DNA from: Oscillospiraceae bacterium
GTDB lineage: Bacteria > Bacillota > Clostridia > Oscillospirales > Acutalibacteraceae
DNA: 64,000 nt
Assembly: GCA_015065785.1 (NCBI GenBank)
Contig: SVPR01000003.1
Coordinates: forward strand, 62,001-126,000
Direction of reading: 5' to 3'
Shown: positions 36,651-46,131 of the stretch, piece after piece
Layout of the letters: each line of letters starts with the position of its first letter
How positions within the stretch are numbered: position 1 is the first letter of the stretch
Notes under the pieces: generated by a model
Told to the model about the DNA's origin: nothing
Databases searched by the model: none
Seen by the model: only the letters and a program-made list of their open reading frames with translations
Made by a program: the position numbers and the translations under genes

Positions 36651-37457
36651 GTGAAAACTAAAGAAAAGTATAGTGTTGTTAAAAAACTTTTGACAGGAAA
36701 GAATGAAATTTTATTTAATCTTTTTTATTTGATTTCCGATGATAAAAATGCTTTGTTTATAACCGATAACAAATCATATATTATTGGTAAAAGTAGAAAA
36801 GCACCATCAGCCTGGTTGTTTGTAAATGATAATCTCACAGAAAATGTAGAAACAGAGATAGTTCAAGTGATTTCTAAAATACTTGTTGAAACACCTGAAC
36901 TTATAATTAATGGTGAATCTACTCGAGTAACTGAAATTTTGGATAAAGTTTCTGAAAAGATGAATGTTTCTTATGCTGTGAAAATGCCTATGAATGTGTA
37001 TGCTTGTAATGAGTGTGTTTCGGTTGAACCTAAAGGAAAAATGATTGCACCATCAAGAAAATACGTTGAAAATATTGCTCGTCTCATTCGCCAGATGGTA
37101 TTTGATTCTGAAAATATTGATATTGGAGAAAAATCAGCATACGAATGGGCAAAAGCAAGAAAACACGCTGATAATATTTTTCTATGGAAAGACGAAAATA
37201 TCGTTGCGTTGGCTATGATAGCACACAAAACAGATAAATACGCAAGGATAAATACTGTTGTTACTGACCGTGAGTATCGTGGTAAAGGGTATGCCAAAAT
37301 GCTTATTGCAACTCTTACCAATCAACTTCTTAATCAAGGCGTTGTTCCCATTCTTTATGCCGATGCTAATAATCAAGCTTCAAATGCAGTTTATCAAAAA
37401 GTGGGATATACATATCAGGGAAAAATAACAGAGTTTAGGTTTAATAATAAAGTGTAA
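36651..37457 (+). CDS. GNAT family N-acetyltransferase
   Basis: 268 residues from the GTG at 36651, with AGGTGG 8 bases upstream (a GTG at 36639 is also open but overlaps this site). The C-terminal GNAT fold is clear: INTVVTDREYRGKGYAKMLIATL (motif A, RGKGYA) and NQASNAVYQKVGYTYQG (motif B). The N-terminal half is unrecognised. The gene is enclosed by inverted heptamer arrays together with a MITE, so it may be mobile cargo. Substrate unknown. Confidence 0.85.
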   Translation: MKTKEKYSVVKKLLTGKNEILFNLFYLISDDKNALFITDNKSYIIGKSRKAPSAWLFVNDNLTENVETEIVQVISKILVETPELIINGESTRVTEILDKVSEKMNVSYAVKMPMNVYACNECVSVEPKGKMIAPSRKYVENIARLIRQMVFDSENIDIGEKSAYEWAKARKHADNIFLWKDENIVALAMIAHKTDKYARINTVVTDREYRGKGYAKMLIATLTNQLLNQGVVPILYADANNQASNAVYQKVGYTYQGKITEFRFNNKV

Positions 37458-37468
37458 ATTAAATTTTT

Positions 37469-37740
37469 GCGAAGCGAACCTCCTTTGAAAAGGAGGGGGA
37501 CCAAGCTTTGCTTGGTGGAGAATTGATATCATAATATGCTTTAGCGTACGGACATAAGTTGAAAATTGCAAATGAACTAAACTCGTTGTCTTGTATTAAC
37601 GTGCATTTGAAAATCAATTTTCCACCATTCCGTTTTCATTTGTAGAATGATAAAATTTATTTGTCGCTTGAAAAAATTTTTATAATAAACTTTATGTAAC
37701 GAATGGTCCCCCTTCTTTTCAAAGAAGGTAAGGCTTCGCT
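37469..37740. mobile_element. MITE-like element, complete copy 1
   Basis: About 272 bp with imperfect inverted ends: GCGAAG, CCTCCTTTGAAAAGGAGG and GGGGGACCA on the left; TGGTCCCCC, TTCTTTTCAAAGAA and CTTCGC on the right. Inner inverted copies GGTGGAGAATTGAT / ATCAATTTTCCACC. No coding capacity. About 75 percent similar by eye to the copy at 44019. Confidence 0.85.
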
Positions 37741-37750
37741 ACAATGAAAA

Positions 37751-37795
37751 AATTCTATCATTTACAGTTTTCAATAAACTATAAATGATAGATTT
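37751..37795. repeat. Long palindrome of element E
   Basis: AATTCTATCATTT / AAATGATAGATTT, 13-bp stem with one mismatch, the conserved centre of the composite repeats. It starts 10 bases after the MITE and is followed by the inverted heptamer array. Confidence 0.8.
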
Positions 37796-37801
37796 TTTTC
37801 T

Positions 37802-37906
37802 GATTCCTATTTCCTATTTCCTGTTTCCTGTTTCCTGTTTCCTGCTTCCTGTTTCCTGTTTCCTGCTTCCTGCTTCCTGTTTCCTGCTTTCTGTTTCCTG
37901 TTTTCT
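37802..37906. repeat. Heptamer array, right side of element E
   Basis: Fifteen consecutive 7-base units of GTTTCCT/ATTTCCT/GCTTCCT type, the reverse complement of the left array. It ends 3 bases before the stop codon of the minus-strand U32 gene. Confidence 0.9.
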
Positions 37907-37909
37907 GAA

Positions 37910-39952
37910 TTACAATACTTCTCTCAAATAAAGTCCCGCTGTCTTTTTGAAAGGTGCGGATTGCTTGCTTTTACATAAACTTAATATCTCTTTGCATTCC
38001 TCTTTACTTTCATCTGAAAAATACATAGTAAGAAAATCGCAATTTAAGTTTATTTTATCACATATATAAAGCGGAACGGAGTTGTGTAAAACCGAGTACA
38101 TTTTATCGTGACAAAAAACTAAGAACTCAATGTTTTTTCTGTCAGTTAGCTTTCGTCTGCCATTACAATTACCGCAACCGTCTTTTTGCTTTAACGGGCA
38201 GTTTCTGAAAAACATAAGTGGTAAATTACCATAACAGTAAGCGCCGATTTTTACATTTGAGTTAATGTTGTCAATGCTTTTGGCAGATAACTCGACTGAC
38301 AATGTTAAATCCTTTACACCCTGTGCTTCGTAAAATTCTACTGCTTCAGAGTTTGCTATATTAAGCGTGTGACCACCAAATACATCAAGACCTGCATTTT
38401 TTATAATTTCAATGCCACCGATATTGCCACTTATAGCATTTTTAAAGCCCAGGGAGTTTAACTCCTGTAATTCTTTTAAAAGCTCATCTTCATAAAACGG
38501 ATAAATTAAATCAGGTAATTCAATTACAATTTTTCCCTTGATTTTTTCAAGTTCCTCTGCGTGACTTAAAACTTCTTTAATAGGGAAAATTAAATATTCA
38601 CAATAATCAAATTCGCCTGAATATTGTCTGAATTCTGAAAATCTTGTTCTTAATGTTGGTACTCTTTTTTTGTTGTTCTCTTTTGATTCTGGTACAACAT
38701 CAAAACTCTCTCTCTTGGTTGAATTTAACTTGTTACCTAATTTTTCAACACATTCACGCCTTAATGCATTTATGGTTGAAAGTGATAAAGTTAAATTTGC
38801 AGGATTGTTGAATTTTAAATCATTTAAAAAGTAAGGGGTTCCACCTAATTTTTTAAGATTTTTCTCCGCCATTTCAAAAGAAAGCGCGCTTTTAATCGGG
38901 ATTTCTCCACCATCTGTGGTAGCACTTACAGTTACACCGTTTGCAGTCATTTCTAAAACAGTGCTTTCTTTTGTAACAGTAAAAGTCATATTGACTGGTG
39001 TAACAGGTGTGTCATTTTTATATAACGCCTGAAGCTCTTTGAAAACATCATTAGTTGCAGAAATAACATCATCTTTACTTCTGTAGCCGAACATATCGCT
39101 GTTTCTTTTATCCATTAAATAGCCATCTGTAAAGCCATTTCTTGAAAAAACTGCTTTTAATAATTCTTTGTTGTAGTTTTTATTATTTAAAGCATTTTTA
39201 CAAGCGTTGACTGATGATGCAACATATTCGGGGCGTTTCATTCTGCCCTCAATTTTAAAAGAGGTAACGCCTATGCTTTCCAATTCTTTAAGGTGGTCAA
39301 TGTAAGACATATCTTTTAAAGAAAGTGCGAAATTTTTATTGTCAATTTTCCAGTCTAACCTGCAAGGCTGAGCACAAAGCCCCCTGTTACCGCTTCTTTC
39401 ACCTAAAAAGGCTGAAATGTAGCAGTTGCCTGAAGCAGACATACAATGAGCTCCGTGAACGAAAATTTCAGTTTCTAAGGTAGTGCTTTTTACTATTTTT
39501 TCTATTTCTTTAAATGATAATTCTCTAGCGAGTACTACTCTTGAAAACCCGAACTTTTCTAAAAGTTTTACACCGCTTACATTGTGAACTGCCATTTGTG
39601 TTGACGCGTGTAAGGGGAGAGTGGGACAGATTTTTTTTACTGCCTTTACAGTTGCAAAATCCTGTACGATTACTGCATCTGCCCCAGATTCAGCAATTTC
39701 TTTTATAGTCCTGTAAAGCTCTTTAAGCTCATAATCAAAAACTATTGTATTTAAAGTGACATACACCTTAACATTGTACGAGTGGCAGTATTTAACCGCT
39801 TCTTTTAAATTGAGGCTGTCAAAATTGTCTGCATTTCGTCTTGCGTTAAAGCTTTTTGTTCCAAGATAAACTGCATTCGCACCACTTCTTACTGCAGCAA
39901 GCAGTTGTTCGTCTGAGCCGACAGGGGCTAAAATTTCAGGATGATTATTCAT
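37910..39952 (-). CDS. U32 family protein with DUF3656-like region (RlhA/TrhP type)
   Basis: 680 residues. The U32 signature EIFVHGAHCMSASGNCYIS is followed by GERSGNRGLCAQPCR; Cys residues for the iron-sulfur cluster are present. The C-terminal extension (about 380-650, with CGNCNGRRK) corresponds to the longer RlhA-like members. The family is known for RNA hydroxylation (23S rRNA C2501 or tRNA U34 ho5U), despite the peptidase name. Start overlaps the upstream U32 gene by 8 bases. Confidence 0.85.
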   Translation of the reverse strand: MNNHPEILAPVGSDEQLLAAVRSGANAVYLGTKSFNARRNADNFDSLNLKEAVKYCHSYNVKVYVTLNTIVFDYELKELYRTIKEIAESGADAVIVQDFATVKAVKKICPTLPLHASTQMAVHNVSGVKLLEKFGFSRVVLARELSFKEIEKIVKSTTLETEIFVHGAHCMSASGNCYISAFLGERSGNRGLCAQPCRLDWKIDNKNFALSLKDMSYIDHLKELESIGVTSFKIEGRMKRPEYVASSVNACKNALNNKNYNKELLKAVFSRNGFTDGYLMDKRNSDMFGYRSKDDVISATNDVFKELQALYKNDTPVTPVNMTFTVTKESTVLEMTANGVTVSATTDGGEIPIKSALSFEMAEKNLKKLGGTPYFLNDLKFNNPANLTLSLSTINALRRECVEKLGNKLNSTKRESFDVVPESKENNKKRVPTLRTRFSEFRQYSGEFDYCEYLIFPIKEVLSHAEELEKIKGKIVIELPDLIYPFYEDELLKELQELNSLGFKNAISGNIGGIEIIKNAGLDVFGGHTLNIANSEAVEFYEAQGVKDLTLSVELSAKSIDNINSNVKIGAYCYGNLPLMFFRNCPLKQKDGCGNCNGRRKLTDRKNIEFLVFCHDKMYSVLHNSVPLYICDKINLNCDFLTMYFSDESKEECKEILSLCKSKQSAPFKKTAGLYLREVL

Positions 39953-41150
39953 TGTTTTTTCTCACTCTTAAAATGTCGCCTTTTTTAACTTCTGTATCAC
40001 CGCAAGAAATATAGAGAAGCTGTTGTGGGTGACACGCAGTTTCTAATTGCTCATGCTCTTCGGTTTCAATAGCCTCAACAGTGAAAGCAGTGCCTAATGA
40101 AAGTGGGGTAACAAGCTCAAGTCTGTCGCCCTTTTTAAAGAAGTTGCGCTGTTCAATAAGAACTTTACCGTCTTTTGAATCTTCTAAAGCAACACCTGCA
40201 AAGGTGCAGTCCTGATGATAAAGACCGTCGTTAAAATGGTTGTGAACTAAATTGCCATAGTAAAAGCCTGAATTATATGGCCTGTGGCTTACTGCCTCTA
40301 ATTCTCTTTCAATAAGCTCCATCGGAGCGGTTTTGTCAATAGCTCGTCTGTAAGCATTAACAACATGTGCCACATAATATTCAGTTTTCATTCTGCCTTC
40401 AATTTTAAAGGAATCTATACCTGCGTCTTTAAGCTCGTCTAAAAACGAAACAGCTTTCATATCGTGTGAGCTTAAAATTGCAGTGTGGTCAGGGTATTCT
40501 TCAACCTTATAAAATTCGTTTGGTCTGTTTCGTTCCATAAGATAATAACTCCAACGGCAAGGCTGAGTGCATTCGCCTCGGTTACCGCTACGGTCATTTA
40601 AAAATGAAGATATTAAACATCTGCCTGAATATGCCATACACATAGCACCGTGCACGAATGCTTCAAGCTCTAATTCTTTCGGGATTTTTGCGTGTAATTC
40701 GCCTATTTCTTCAATTGTCATTTCACGGGCTAAAACAACCCTTGAAGCCCCCATTTCATAGTAAGCATTTGCCGCCGCATAGTTACAACAGTTAGCTTGT
40801 GTGCTTATATGCACCTGTAAATCCGGTGCTGTTTTTTTAATAGTAGCAACTGCACCAATATCAGAAACAATTACCGCGTCAACACCAATTTCGTGAAGTG
40901 TTTTAGCATAAACTTTAAGTGGCTCAATTTCATTATTTTTAGTGAAGCTGTTTACAGTAACATAAAGCTTTTTGTTGTTATCGTGAACATAATTTACCGC
41001 TTCCCGAAGCTTTTCTTCAGAAAATGCCGCCTTGTCTGCTCTTAACTGTAAAAGCGGACCACCTACATAAACAGCATCTGCACCGAATTTTATTGCAGTT
41101 TTAAGACAATTCATATCACCCGCAGGTGAAAGAAGTTCAGGTTTAAACAT
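39945..41150 (-). CDS. U32 family protein, TrhP-like (tRNA U34 hydroxylation)
   Basis: 401 residues. U32 signature EAFVHGAMCMAYSGRCLIS, then NDRSGNRGECTQPCR, and DSFKIEGRMK; full length for YrrO/TrhP-type proteins. In Bacillus two adjacent genes of this family (yrrN, yrrO) give 5-hydroxyuridine at tRNA position 34, and the pair here has the same arrangement. Function in tRNA modification is therefore likely; prephenate dependence is inferred from the family. Confidence 0.87.
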   Translation of the reverse strand: MFKPELLSPAGDMNCLKTAIKFGADAVYVGGPLLQLRADKAAFSEEKLREAVNYVHDNNKKLYVTVNSFTKNNEIEPLKVYAKTLHEIGVDAVIVSDIGAVATIKKTAPDLQVHISTQANCCNYAAANAYYEMGASRVVLAREMTIEEIGELHAKIPKELELEAFVHGAMCMAYSGRCLISSFLNDRSGNRGECTQPCRWSYYLMERNRPNEFYKVEEYPDHTAILSSHDMKAVSFLDELKDAGIDSFKIEGRMKTEYYVAHVVNAYRRAIDKTAPMELIERELEAVSHRPYNSGFYYGNLVHNHFNDGLYHQDCTFAGVALEDSKDGKVLIEQRNFFKKGDRLELVTPLSLGTAFTVEAIETEEHEQLETACHPQQLLYISCGDTEVKKGDILRVRKNNE

Positions 41151-41294
41151 TTGGAAATACCCCTATATCTGAAAAAATTATACCTATATATAATACAACA
41201 TTTGAAAACAAAAAACAAGTTTTGTAAAAATATGCAATATTGTGCAAAATTATGCAAAAATATAAAATTGAGCGATAGTACACACATTAAAGTG

Positions 41295-41324
41295 TTGACA
41301 GTTGCATAAATTTAGGTGTATAAT
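41295..41324 (+). promoter_or_regulatory. Promoter of serC-serA
   Basis: TTGACA, 18-base spacer, TATAAT, about 38 bases before serC. Confidence 0.8.
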
Positions 41325-41361
41325 ATTGCATATTTTTAATTAGGATAGAGGTATTAAATAT

Positions 41362-42444
41362 ATGAGTAGAGTTTATAACTTTTCAGCAGGTCCATCAATG
41401 TTACCTGAAGAAGTATTGAAAAAGGCAGCAGCAGAAATGCTCGATTATGAGGGTAGCGGTCAGTCTGTAATGGAAATGTCACATCGTTCAAAGGTGTATG
41501 ACAGCATTATTAAAGGTGCGGAAGCACTTTTAAGAGAACTTATGAATATTCCTGATAACTACAAGGTTTTATTCTTACAAGGCGGTGCTTCAACACAGTT
41601 CAGTGCAATTCCGTTAAACTTTATGAATGGCTCAAATAAGGCGGATTTTATTATCACAGGTCAATGGGCTAAAAAAGCTTTTTCTGAAGCAAAAAAATAT
41701 GGTGATGCAAAGGCAGTTGCTTCATCAGAGGATGAAACCTACAGCTACATTCCAAAAACAAAGGCAGAAGATTTCCGTCAGGATGCAGACTATGCTTACA
41801 TCTGCCTTAACAACACAATTTATGGTACAGTTTATAAAGAAATTCCTGACACTGGCAAGGTTCCGCTTATTGCAGATATTTCAAGCTGTTTCTTATCAGA
41901 GCCACTTGATGTTTCAAAATTTGCGTTGGTTTATGGCGGTGCACAGAAGAATGTAGCACCTGCTGGTCTTACTATTGTTATTGTCCGTGAAGACCTTTTA
42001 GGTAATGCCCGTGACATTACACCTACAATGTTAGATTATAAAATTCACGCAGATAACGCTTCACTTTACAACACACCACCTTGCTACACAATTTATATTT
42101 GCAAGTTGGTTTTAGAGTGGATTAAAAATCTTGGCGGACTCGAAAAAATGAAAGAATTAAACGAAGCAAAAGCAAAAATGCTTTACGACTTCCTTGATAA
42201 CAGTAAGCTCTTCAAGGGTACAGTAAGAAAAGAAGACCGTTCACTTATGAATGTTCCTTTTGTTACAGGTAACGATGAATTAGACGCTAAATTTGTAAAA
42301 GAATCAACAGAAGCAGGTCTTGTAAACCTTAAGGGTCACAGAAGCGTTGGCGGTATGAGAGCATCAATTTACAACGCAATGCCAATTGAGGGTGTTAAGG
42401 CGCTCGTTGAGTTTATGGAAAAATTTGAAAAGGAAAATGCTTAA
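41362..42444 (+). CDS. serC: Phosphoserine aminotransferase
   Basis: 360 residues. PLP lysine K196 in YGGAQKNVAPAG; start YNFSAGPSMLPEEVL and GHRSVGGMRASIYNA are typical. Converts 3-phosphohydroxypyruvate to phosphoserine in serine synthesis. The serA start follows its stop directly. Confidence 0.97.
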   Translation: MSRVYNFSAGPSMLPEEVLKKAAAEMLDYEGSGQSVMEMSHRSKVYDSIIKGAEALLRELMNIPDNYKVLFLQGGASTQFSAIPLNFMNGSNKADFIITGQWAKKAFSEAKKYGDAKAVASSEDETYSYIPKTKAEDFRQDADYAYICLNNTIYGTVYKEIPDTGKVPLIADISSCFLSEPLDVSKFALVYGGAQKNVAPAGLTIVIVREDLLGNARDITPTMLDYKIHADNASLYNTPPCYTIYICKLVLEWIKNLGGLEKMKELNEAKAKMLYDFLDNSKLFKGTVRKEDRSLMNVPFVTGNDELDAKFVKESTEAGLVNLKGHRSVGGMRASIYNAMPIEGVKALVEFMEKFEKENA

Positions 42445-43587
42445 ATGGATATTTTAACTTTAAATAAAATTTCAAAAATCGGTCTTAAAGAATTTGACTC
42501 AAGCTATAACATTTTAGAGGAATGCGAAAATCCTGATGGTATTATTGTTCGTTCTGCTTCAATGCACGAATATAATTTTTCTGAAAAAACACTTGCAGTA
42601 GCAAGAGCCGGTGCAGGTGTTAACAATATCCCTGTACCTGATTGTGCCGGTAAGGGTATTGTAGTTTTCAACACACCGGGCGCTAATGCAAATGCAGTTA
42701 AAGAATTAGTAATTTGCGGTCTTATGGTTTCTTCAAGAAAGGTTATGGCAGCTTACGACTGGTGCAAGGGCTTAAAAGGCGAGGGCGAAAATGTTGGCAA
42801 ATTAGTTGAAAAGGGTAAATCACAATTTGCAGGTCCGGAGATTATGGGCAAAACATTAGGTCTTATTGGTCTTGGTGCTATAGGTCGCCTTGTGGCAGAT
42901 TCTGCCATTGCCCTTGGAATGAGAGTTATCGGCTTTGATGCATTTTTAACTGATGAAGCAAAAGCACTTCTTAATTCACAGGTTGAGCTCGTTAACAGTG
43001 TTGATGAAATTTACGAAAATTCAGATTACATTTCACTTCATATTCCTGCAACTGCTGAAACAAAAGGCAGTATAAATGAAAGCACTATAGGGAAAATGAA
43101 AGATGGCGTAAGAATTTTAAACTTTGCCCGTGGCGAGCTTGTAAATTCTACCGACCTTTTAAAAGCACTCGAATCAGGTAAAGCTTCTTGCTATGTAACA
43201 GACTTCCCGACAGATGATGTAATTGGCGCTGAAAATGTTGTGGCACTTCCACACCTTGGCGCTTCCACACCTGAATCAGAAGAAAACTGTGCATATATGG
43301 CAGCAGTACAGATGAAAGAATTTTTAGAAAAAGGTAACATTAAAAATTCTGTAAACTTCCCGAATGTTTCAGTTGACGGTGACGGAGAAAGAGTTTCTGT
43401 AATTCATAAAGCGTCCTTAAGTACAAATGATATTTTAGGTGCTTTCGGCGGTGCAGAAGTGAAAGGCTTTAAAACAGGCGCAAAGGGCGACTTTGCTTAT
43501 TCACTCTTTGTTTTTGACAGCATTTCTGATGATATTACTTCTGCGGTTGCTTCACTTGATGGTGTTGTAAGAGTGAGAAAGATTTAA
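42445..43587 (+). CDS. serA: 3-phosphoglycerate dehydrogenase
   Basis: 380 residues. NAD site GLIGLGAIGRLVAD, catalytic R229 in NFARGELV and H270 in LPHLGAST. The C-terminal end resembles a small ACT-like domain. First step of serine synthesis; the start codon adjoins the serC stop (TAAATG), so both enzymes are made from one mRNA. serB is not seen. Confidence 0.95.
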   Translation: MDILTLNKISKIGLKEFDSSYNILEECENPDGIIVRSASMHEYNFSEKTLAVARAGAGVNNIPVPDCAGKGIVVFNTPGANANAVKELVICGLMVSSRKVMAAYDWCKGLKGEGENVGKLVEKGKSQFAGPEIMGKTLGLIGLGAIGRLVADSAIALGMRVIGFDAFLTDEAKALLNSQVELVNSVDEIYENSDYISLHIPATAETKGSINESTIGKMKDGVRILNFARGELVNSTDLLKALESGKASCYVTDFPTDDVIGAENVVALPHLGASTPESEENCAYMAAVQMKEFLEKGNIKNSVNFPNVSVDGDGERVSVIHKASLSTNDILGAFGGAEVKGFKTGAKGDFAYSLFVFDSISDDITSAVASLDGVVRVRKI

Positions 43588-43929
43588 TTCGGAATTATAA
43601 GAATGCAGAGTGCAGAATGCTATTTTGAATTGAAAATTGAAAATGGAAAATTGAAAATTGTGGGACCTGCGGTCGGCAATTATAATAGTTATCCATAAAA
43701 ACAAAAAATTCTATCATTTGAAGTTTGATATACTAAAAATGATAGAATTTTTATATTTAAGTCTTTATATTTGTAATTAGTAAAAATGAAAAAGTCAATT
43801 TACCGCTATAACCAATTATTATAATTACGGCGTAGCCCCTAAATTTTCCATTTTCAATTTTCAATTTTCAATTATAATTGCCAACGCAGTTCCGAAATTT
43901 TTAATTTTTAATTCTTAATTTTTAATTCT
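43588..43929. repeat. Composite repeat F, core in reverse orientation, with nested module
   Basis: TTCGG-AATTATAA without stem (43588-43600), AATGCAG array (43601-43620), ATTGAAA array (43627-43659), core 43660-43840 in the opposite direction to copies C and H with palindrome 43707-43749 (perfect 13-bp stem). Then an inverse ATTGAAA array, an AAC-TGC-GTT hairpin with TCCGAA (to about 43897), and a TTTTTAA-type array to 43929. Confidence 0.85.
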
Positions 43930-44018
43930 AAAATGGTAGGGGCAGACCTGTGGTCGCCCGCAGTTGTGGGAGTAGTTTTTATTTTAACAAAGCAATCGTG
44001 TGCAACGCGTAAACTGAA

Positions 44019-44294
44019 AGCGAAGCCAAGCCTCCTTTGAAAAGGAGGGGGACCAAGCTCTGCTTGGTGGAGAATTGATATCAGAATACGCGTAAGCGTA
44101 CGAACACGAATTGAAGTTAATCAATATATTAACCTCGTTGCCTTGCACTACCGTGCATTTTAAAATCAATTTTCCACCATTCCGTTTTAACTTGAATTTT
44201 GAAAATAAATTCACTACACGCTTGAAAAATATTATGGAATATAGTTTATATGAAGAATGGTCCCCCTTCTTTTCAACGAAGGTATAGCTTCGCT
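44019..44294. mobile_element. MITE-like element, complete copy 2
   Basis: About 276 bp. Left end AGCGAAGCC...CCTCCTTTGAAAAGGAGG...GGGGGACCA; right end TGGTCCCCC...CTTCTTTTCAA...AGCTTCGCT, inverted. The inner inverted repeats are as in the copy at 37469. The preceding 88 bases (from 43932) are shared with the truncated copy at 30546. Confidence 0.85.
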
Positions 44295-44304
44295 AAAAAC
44301 AAAA

Positions 44305-44465
44305 AATTCTATCATTTTTAGTTAATACAAACTTTAAATGATAGAACTTATCTTTTTGTTATTGAGTTATAATGCAACACATTTCCGAAATTCTGCACTC
44401 TGCATTCTGCATTCTTATAATTACGGCGTAGCCCCGAAATTTTTCATTTTTAACTTTTAATTAAA
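44305..44465. repeat. Composite repeat F', right half with nested module
   Basis: Palindrome 44305-44348 (stem AATTCTATCATTT with one mismatch), then, read on the minus strand, TTTTTAA/AAAGTTA-type array, TTCGG GGC-TAC-GCC hairpin, AATTATAA, AATGCAG array and a second TTCGG block. No left array: the MITE adjoins it. Confidence 0.75.
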
Positions 44466-44539
44466 AAATCTCTGTTTTTTAAACACTTATTTTCGTAAAT
44501 ATATACAATAATAGACTTCAAAAACCTACACATTGTTCA

Positions 44540-44569
44540 TTGACAATTATTGTAAAAAAATAGTATAAT
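44540..44569 (+). promoter_or_regulatory. Promoter of SDR operon
   Basis: TTGACA, 18-base spacer, TATAAT, about 50 bases before the first SDR gene. Confidence 0.8.
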
Positions 44570-44619
44570 TGAAATGTTAAATTTATAACGAAAAATATTG
44601 ATTTTCGGAGGGATTAGGT

Positions 44620-46131
44620 ATGGCTAAAAAAACCGTATTCTTAACAGGCTCATCAGGTACAATGGGCTTCCAAGGCTTTAAAGAGCTTTATGCAAAAAAA
44701 GACCAATATGACATTGTCCTTCTTAACAGAGGAAGTCAGAAAAATAAGGATAAGTTTAAAGCTTATGAAAACGACCCAAGTGTTAAGCTTGTCTGGGGTG
44801 ACCTTACAAATTACGAAGATGTTTTAGAGTGCGTTACAGGCTCTGACTATGTTCTTCATGTTGGTGGTATGGTGTCACCTGCTGCTGACTATTATCCTGT
44901 AAAAACACAGAAAACAAATGTTACTGCTGCACAAAACATTGTTAATGCAGTTAAAGCACAACCAAATGCAGATGACATTAAGGTTGTTTACATAGGTACA
45001 GTTGCTGAAACAGGTGACAGAAATGCACCTATCCATTGGGGCAGAACAGGTGACCCTCTTAAAGTAAGCGTTTATGACCACTATGCTATCAGTAAAATCA
45101 AGGCAGAGGCTGTTTTTGCAGAATCAGGTCTTAAGCACTGGGTATCTCTTCGTCAGTCAGGTATTCTTTATCCTGCAATTCTTAAAAATCTTGAGCCGAT
45201 TATGTATCATGTTCCAATCAATGGTATGCTTGAATGGGCAACTGTTGAAGATTCAGGTCGTCTTCTTGCTAATGTTTGCGGTGACGATATTCCTGAAGAA
45301 TTCTGGAGACGCTTCTACAACATCGGTTCAGGTGAAGAATACAGAATTACAAACTATGAATTTGAAGAGCTTCTTCTTGGTACATTAGGTCTTGGTTCAC
45401 CTAAAAAGCTCTTTGACCCATATTGGTTCACAACCCGTAACTTCCACGGTCAATGGTACTATGATGGCGACGAGCTTGAAAAATATTGTCACTTCCGTGC
45501 TAATATTCCTGTTAAGCAGTATTTCAAGAGTATGATGGATAAGGTTGAGGGTTATTATAAGCTCGCTTTCCTTGCAAAACCATTTGCACCAATTCTTAAG
45601 AAGCTCTGGATGAAAAAGATTGCAGAAACTCCTGAATATGGTACACTCTGGTGGGCTGCAAACAAGGTTGATGTAAGAATGAAAGCATACTACGGCAGTA
45701 TGGAAGAATATGAAAAGCTTCCAAGAAGCTGGGACGATTTTGAGATCATCATTCCTGCAAAGCAGACAACTGCTCCTGATGTTAAAGTTCTTGACCACGG
45801 TTACGATGAAACAAAGCCATTTGATTCTCTCACTCTTGAAGATCTTCAGAAGGCTGCAGAGTTCAGAGGCGGTAAGTGTCTTGCAACTGAAATTGTTGAT
45901 ATGTACACACCTGTTAAATGGGTAAGTGCAAGAGGCAATGAATTCGAAATGTCACCAAACCTTGTTCTTAAGGGCGGTCACTGGTGTCCTGCAGAGCTTC
46001 CTTGGCCTTGGAAATATGACGAAGAAGCAAGAATTAACCCATTCTTTGCACAGGTTTGGGACCGTGAAGGTGAAGATAATGTATATGGTCCTGAAATCTT
46101 TGACAACTTTAAGGAGAAGGTTACAGAATGA
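44620..46131 (+). CDS. Large extended SDR / NAD-dependent epimerase-dehydratase family protein
   Basis: 503 residues, preceded by GGAGGGA. Rossmann start TVFLTGSSGTMGFQG (TGxxGxxG) and catalytic YxxxK as YDHYAISK. The C-terminal 250 residues are an extension beyond normal SDRs, rich in aromatic residues (WYYDGDELEKYCHF, HWCPAELPWPW). Likely a sugar-nucleotide or small-molecule oxidoreductase; substrate unknown. Overlaps the next gene by 4 bases. Confidence 0.8.
   Translation: MAKKTVFLTGSSGTMGFQGFKELYAKKDQYDIVLLNRGSQKNKDKFKAYENDPSVKLVWGDLTNYEDVLECVTGSDYVLHVGGMVSPAADYYPVKTQKTNVTAAQNIVNAVKAQPNADDIKVVYIGTVAETGDRNAPIHWGRTGDPLKVSVYDHYAISKIKAEAVFAESGLKHWVSLRQSGILYPAILKNLEPIMYHVPINGMLEWATVEDSGRLLANVCGDDIPEEFWRRFYNIGSGEEYRITNYEFEELLLGTLGLGSPKKLFDPYWFTTRNFHGQWYYDGDELEKYCHFRANIPVKQYFKSMMDKVEGYYKLAFLAKPFAPILKKLWMKKIAETPEYGTLWWAANKVDVRMKAYYGSMEEYEKLPRSWDDFEIIIPAKQTTAPDVKVLDHGYDETKPFDSLTLEDLQKAAEFRGGKCLATEIVDMYTPVKWVSARGNEFEMSPNLVLKGGHWCPAELPWPWKYDEEARINPFFAQVWDREGEDNVYGPEIFDNFKEKVTE

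Noticed and set aside
43984..44214. 76-codon open frame on the minus strand
   Set aside because: It lies inside the MITE-like element and its flank and has no coding character or conservation between element copies.
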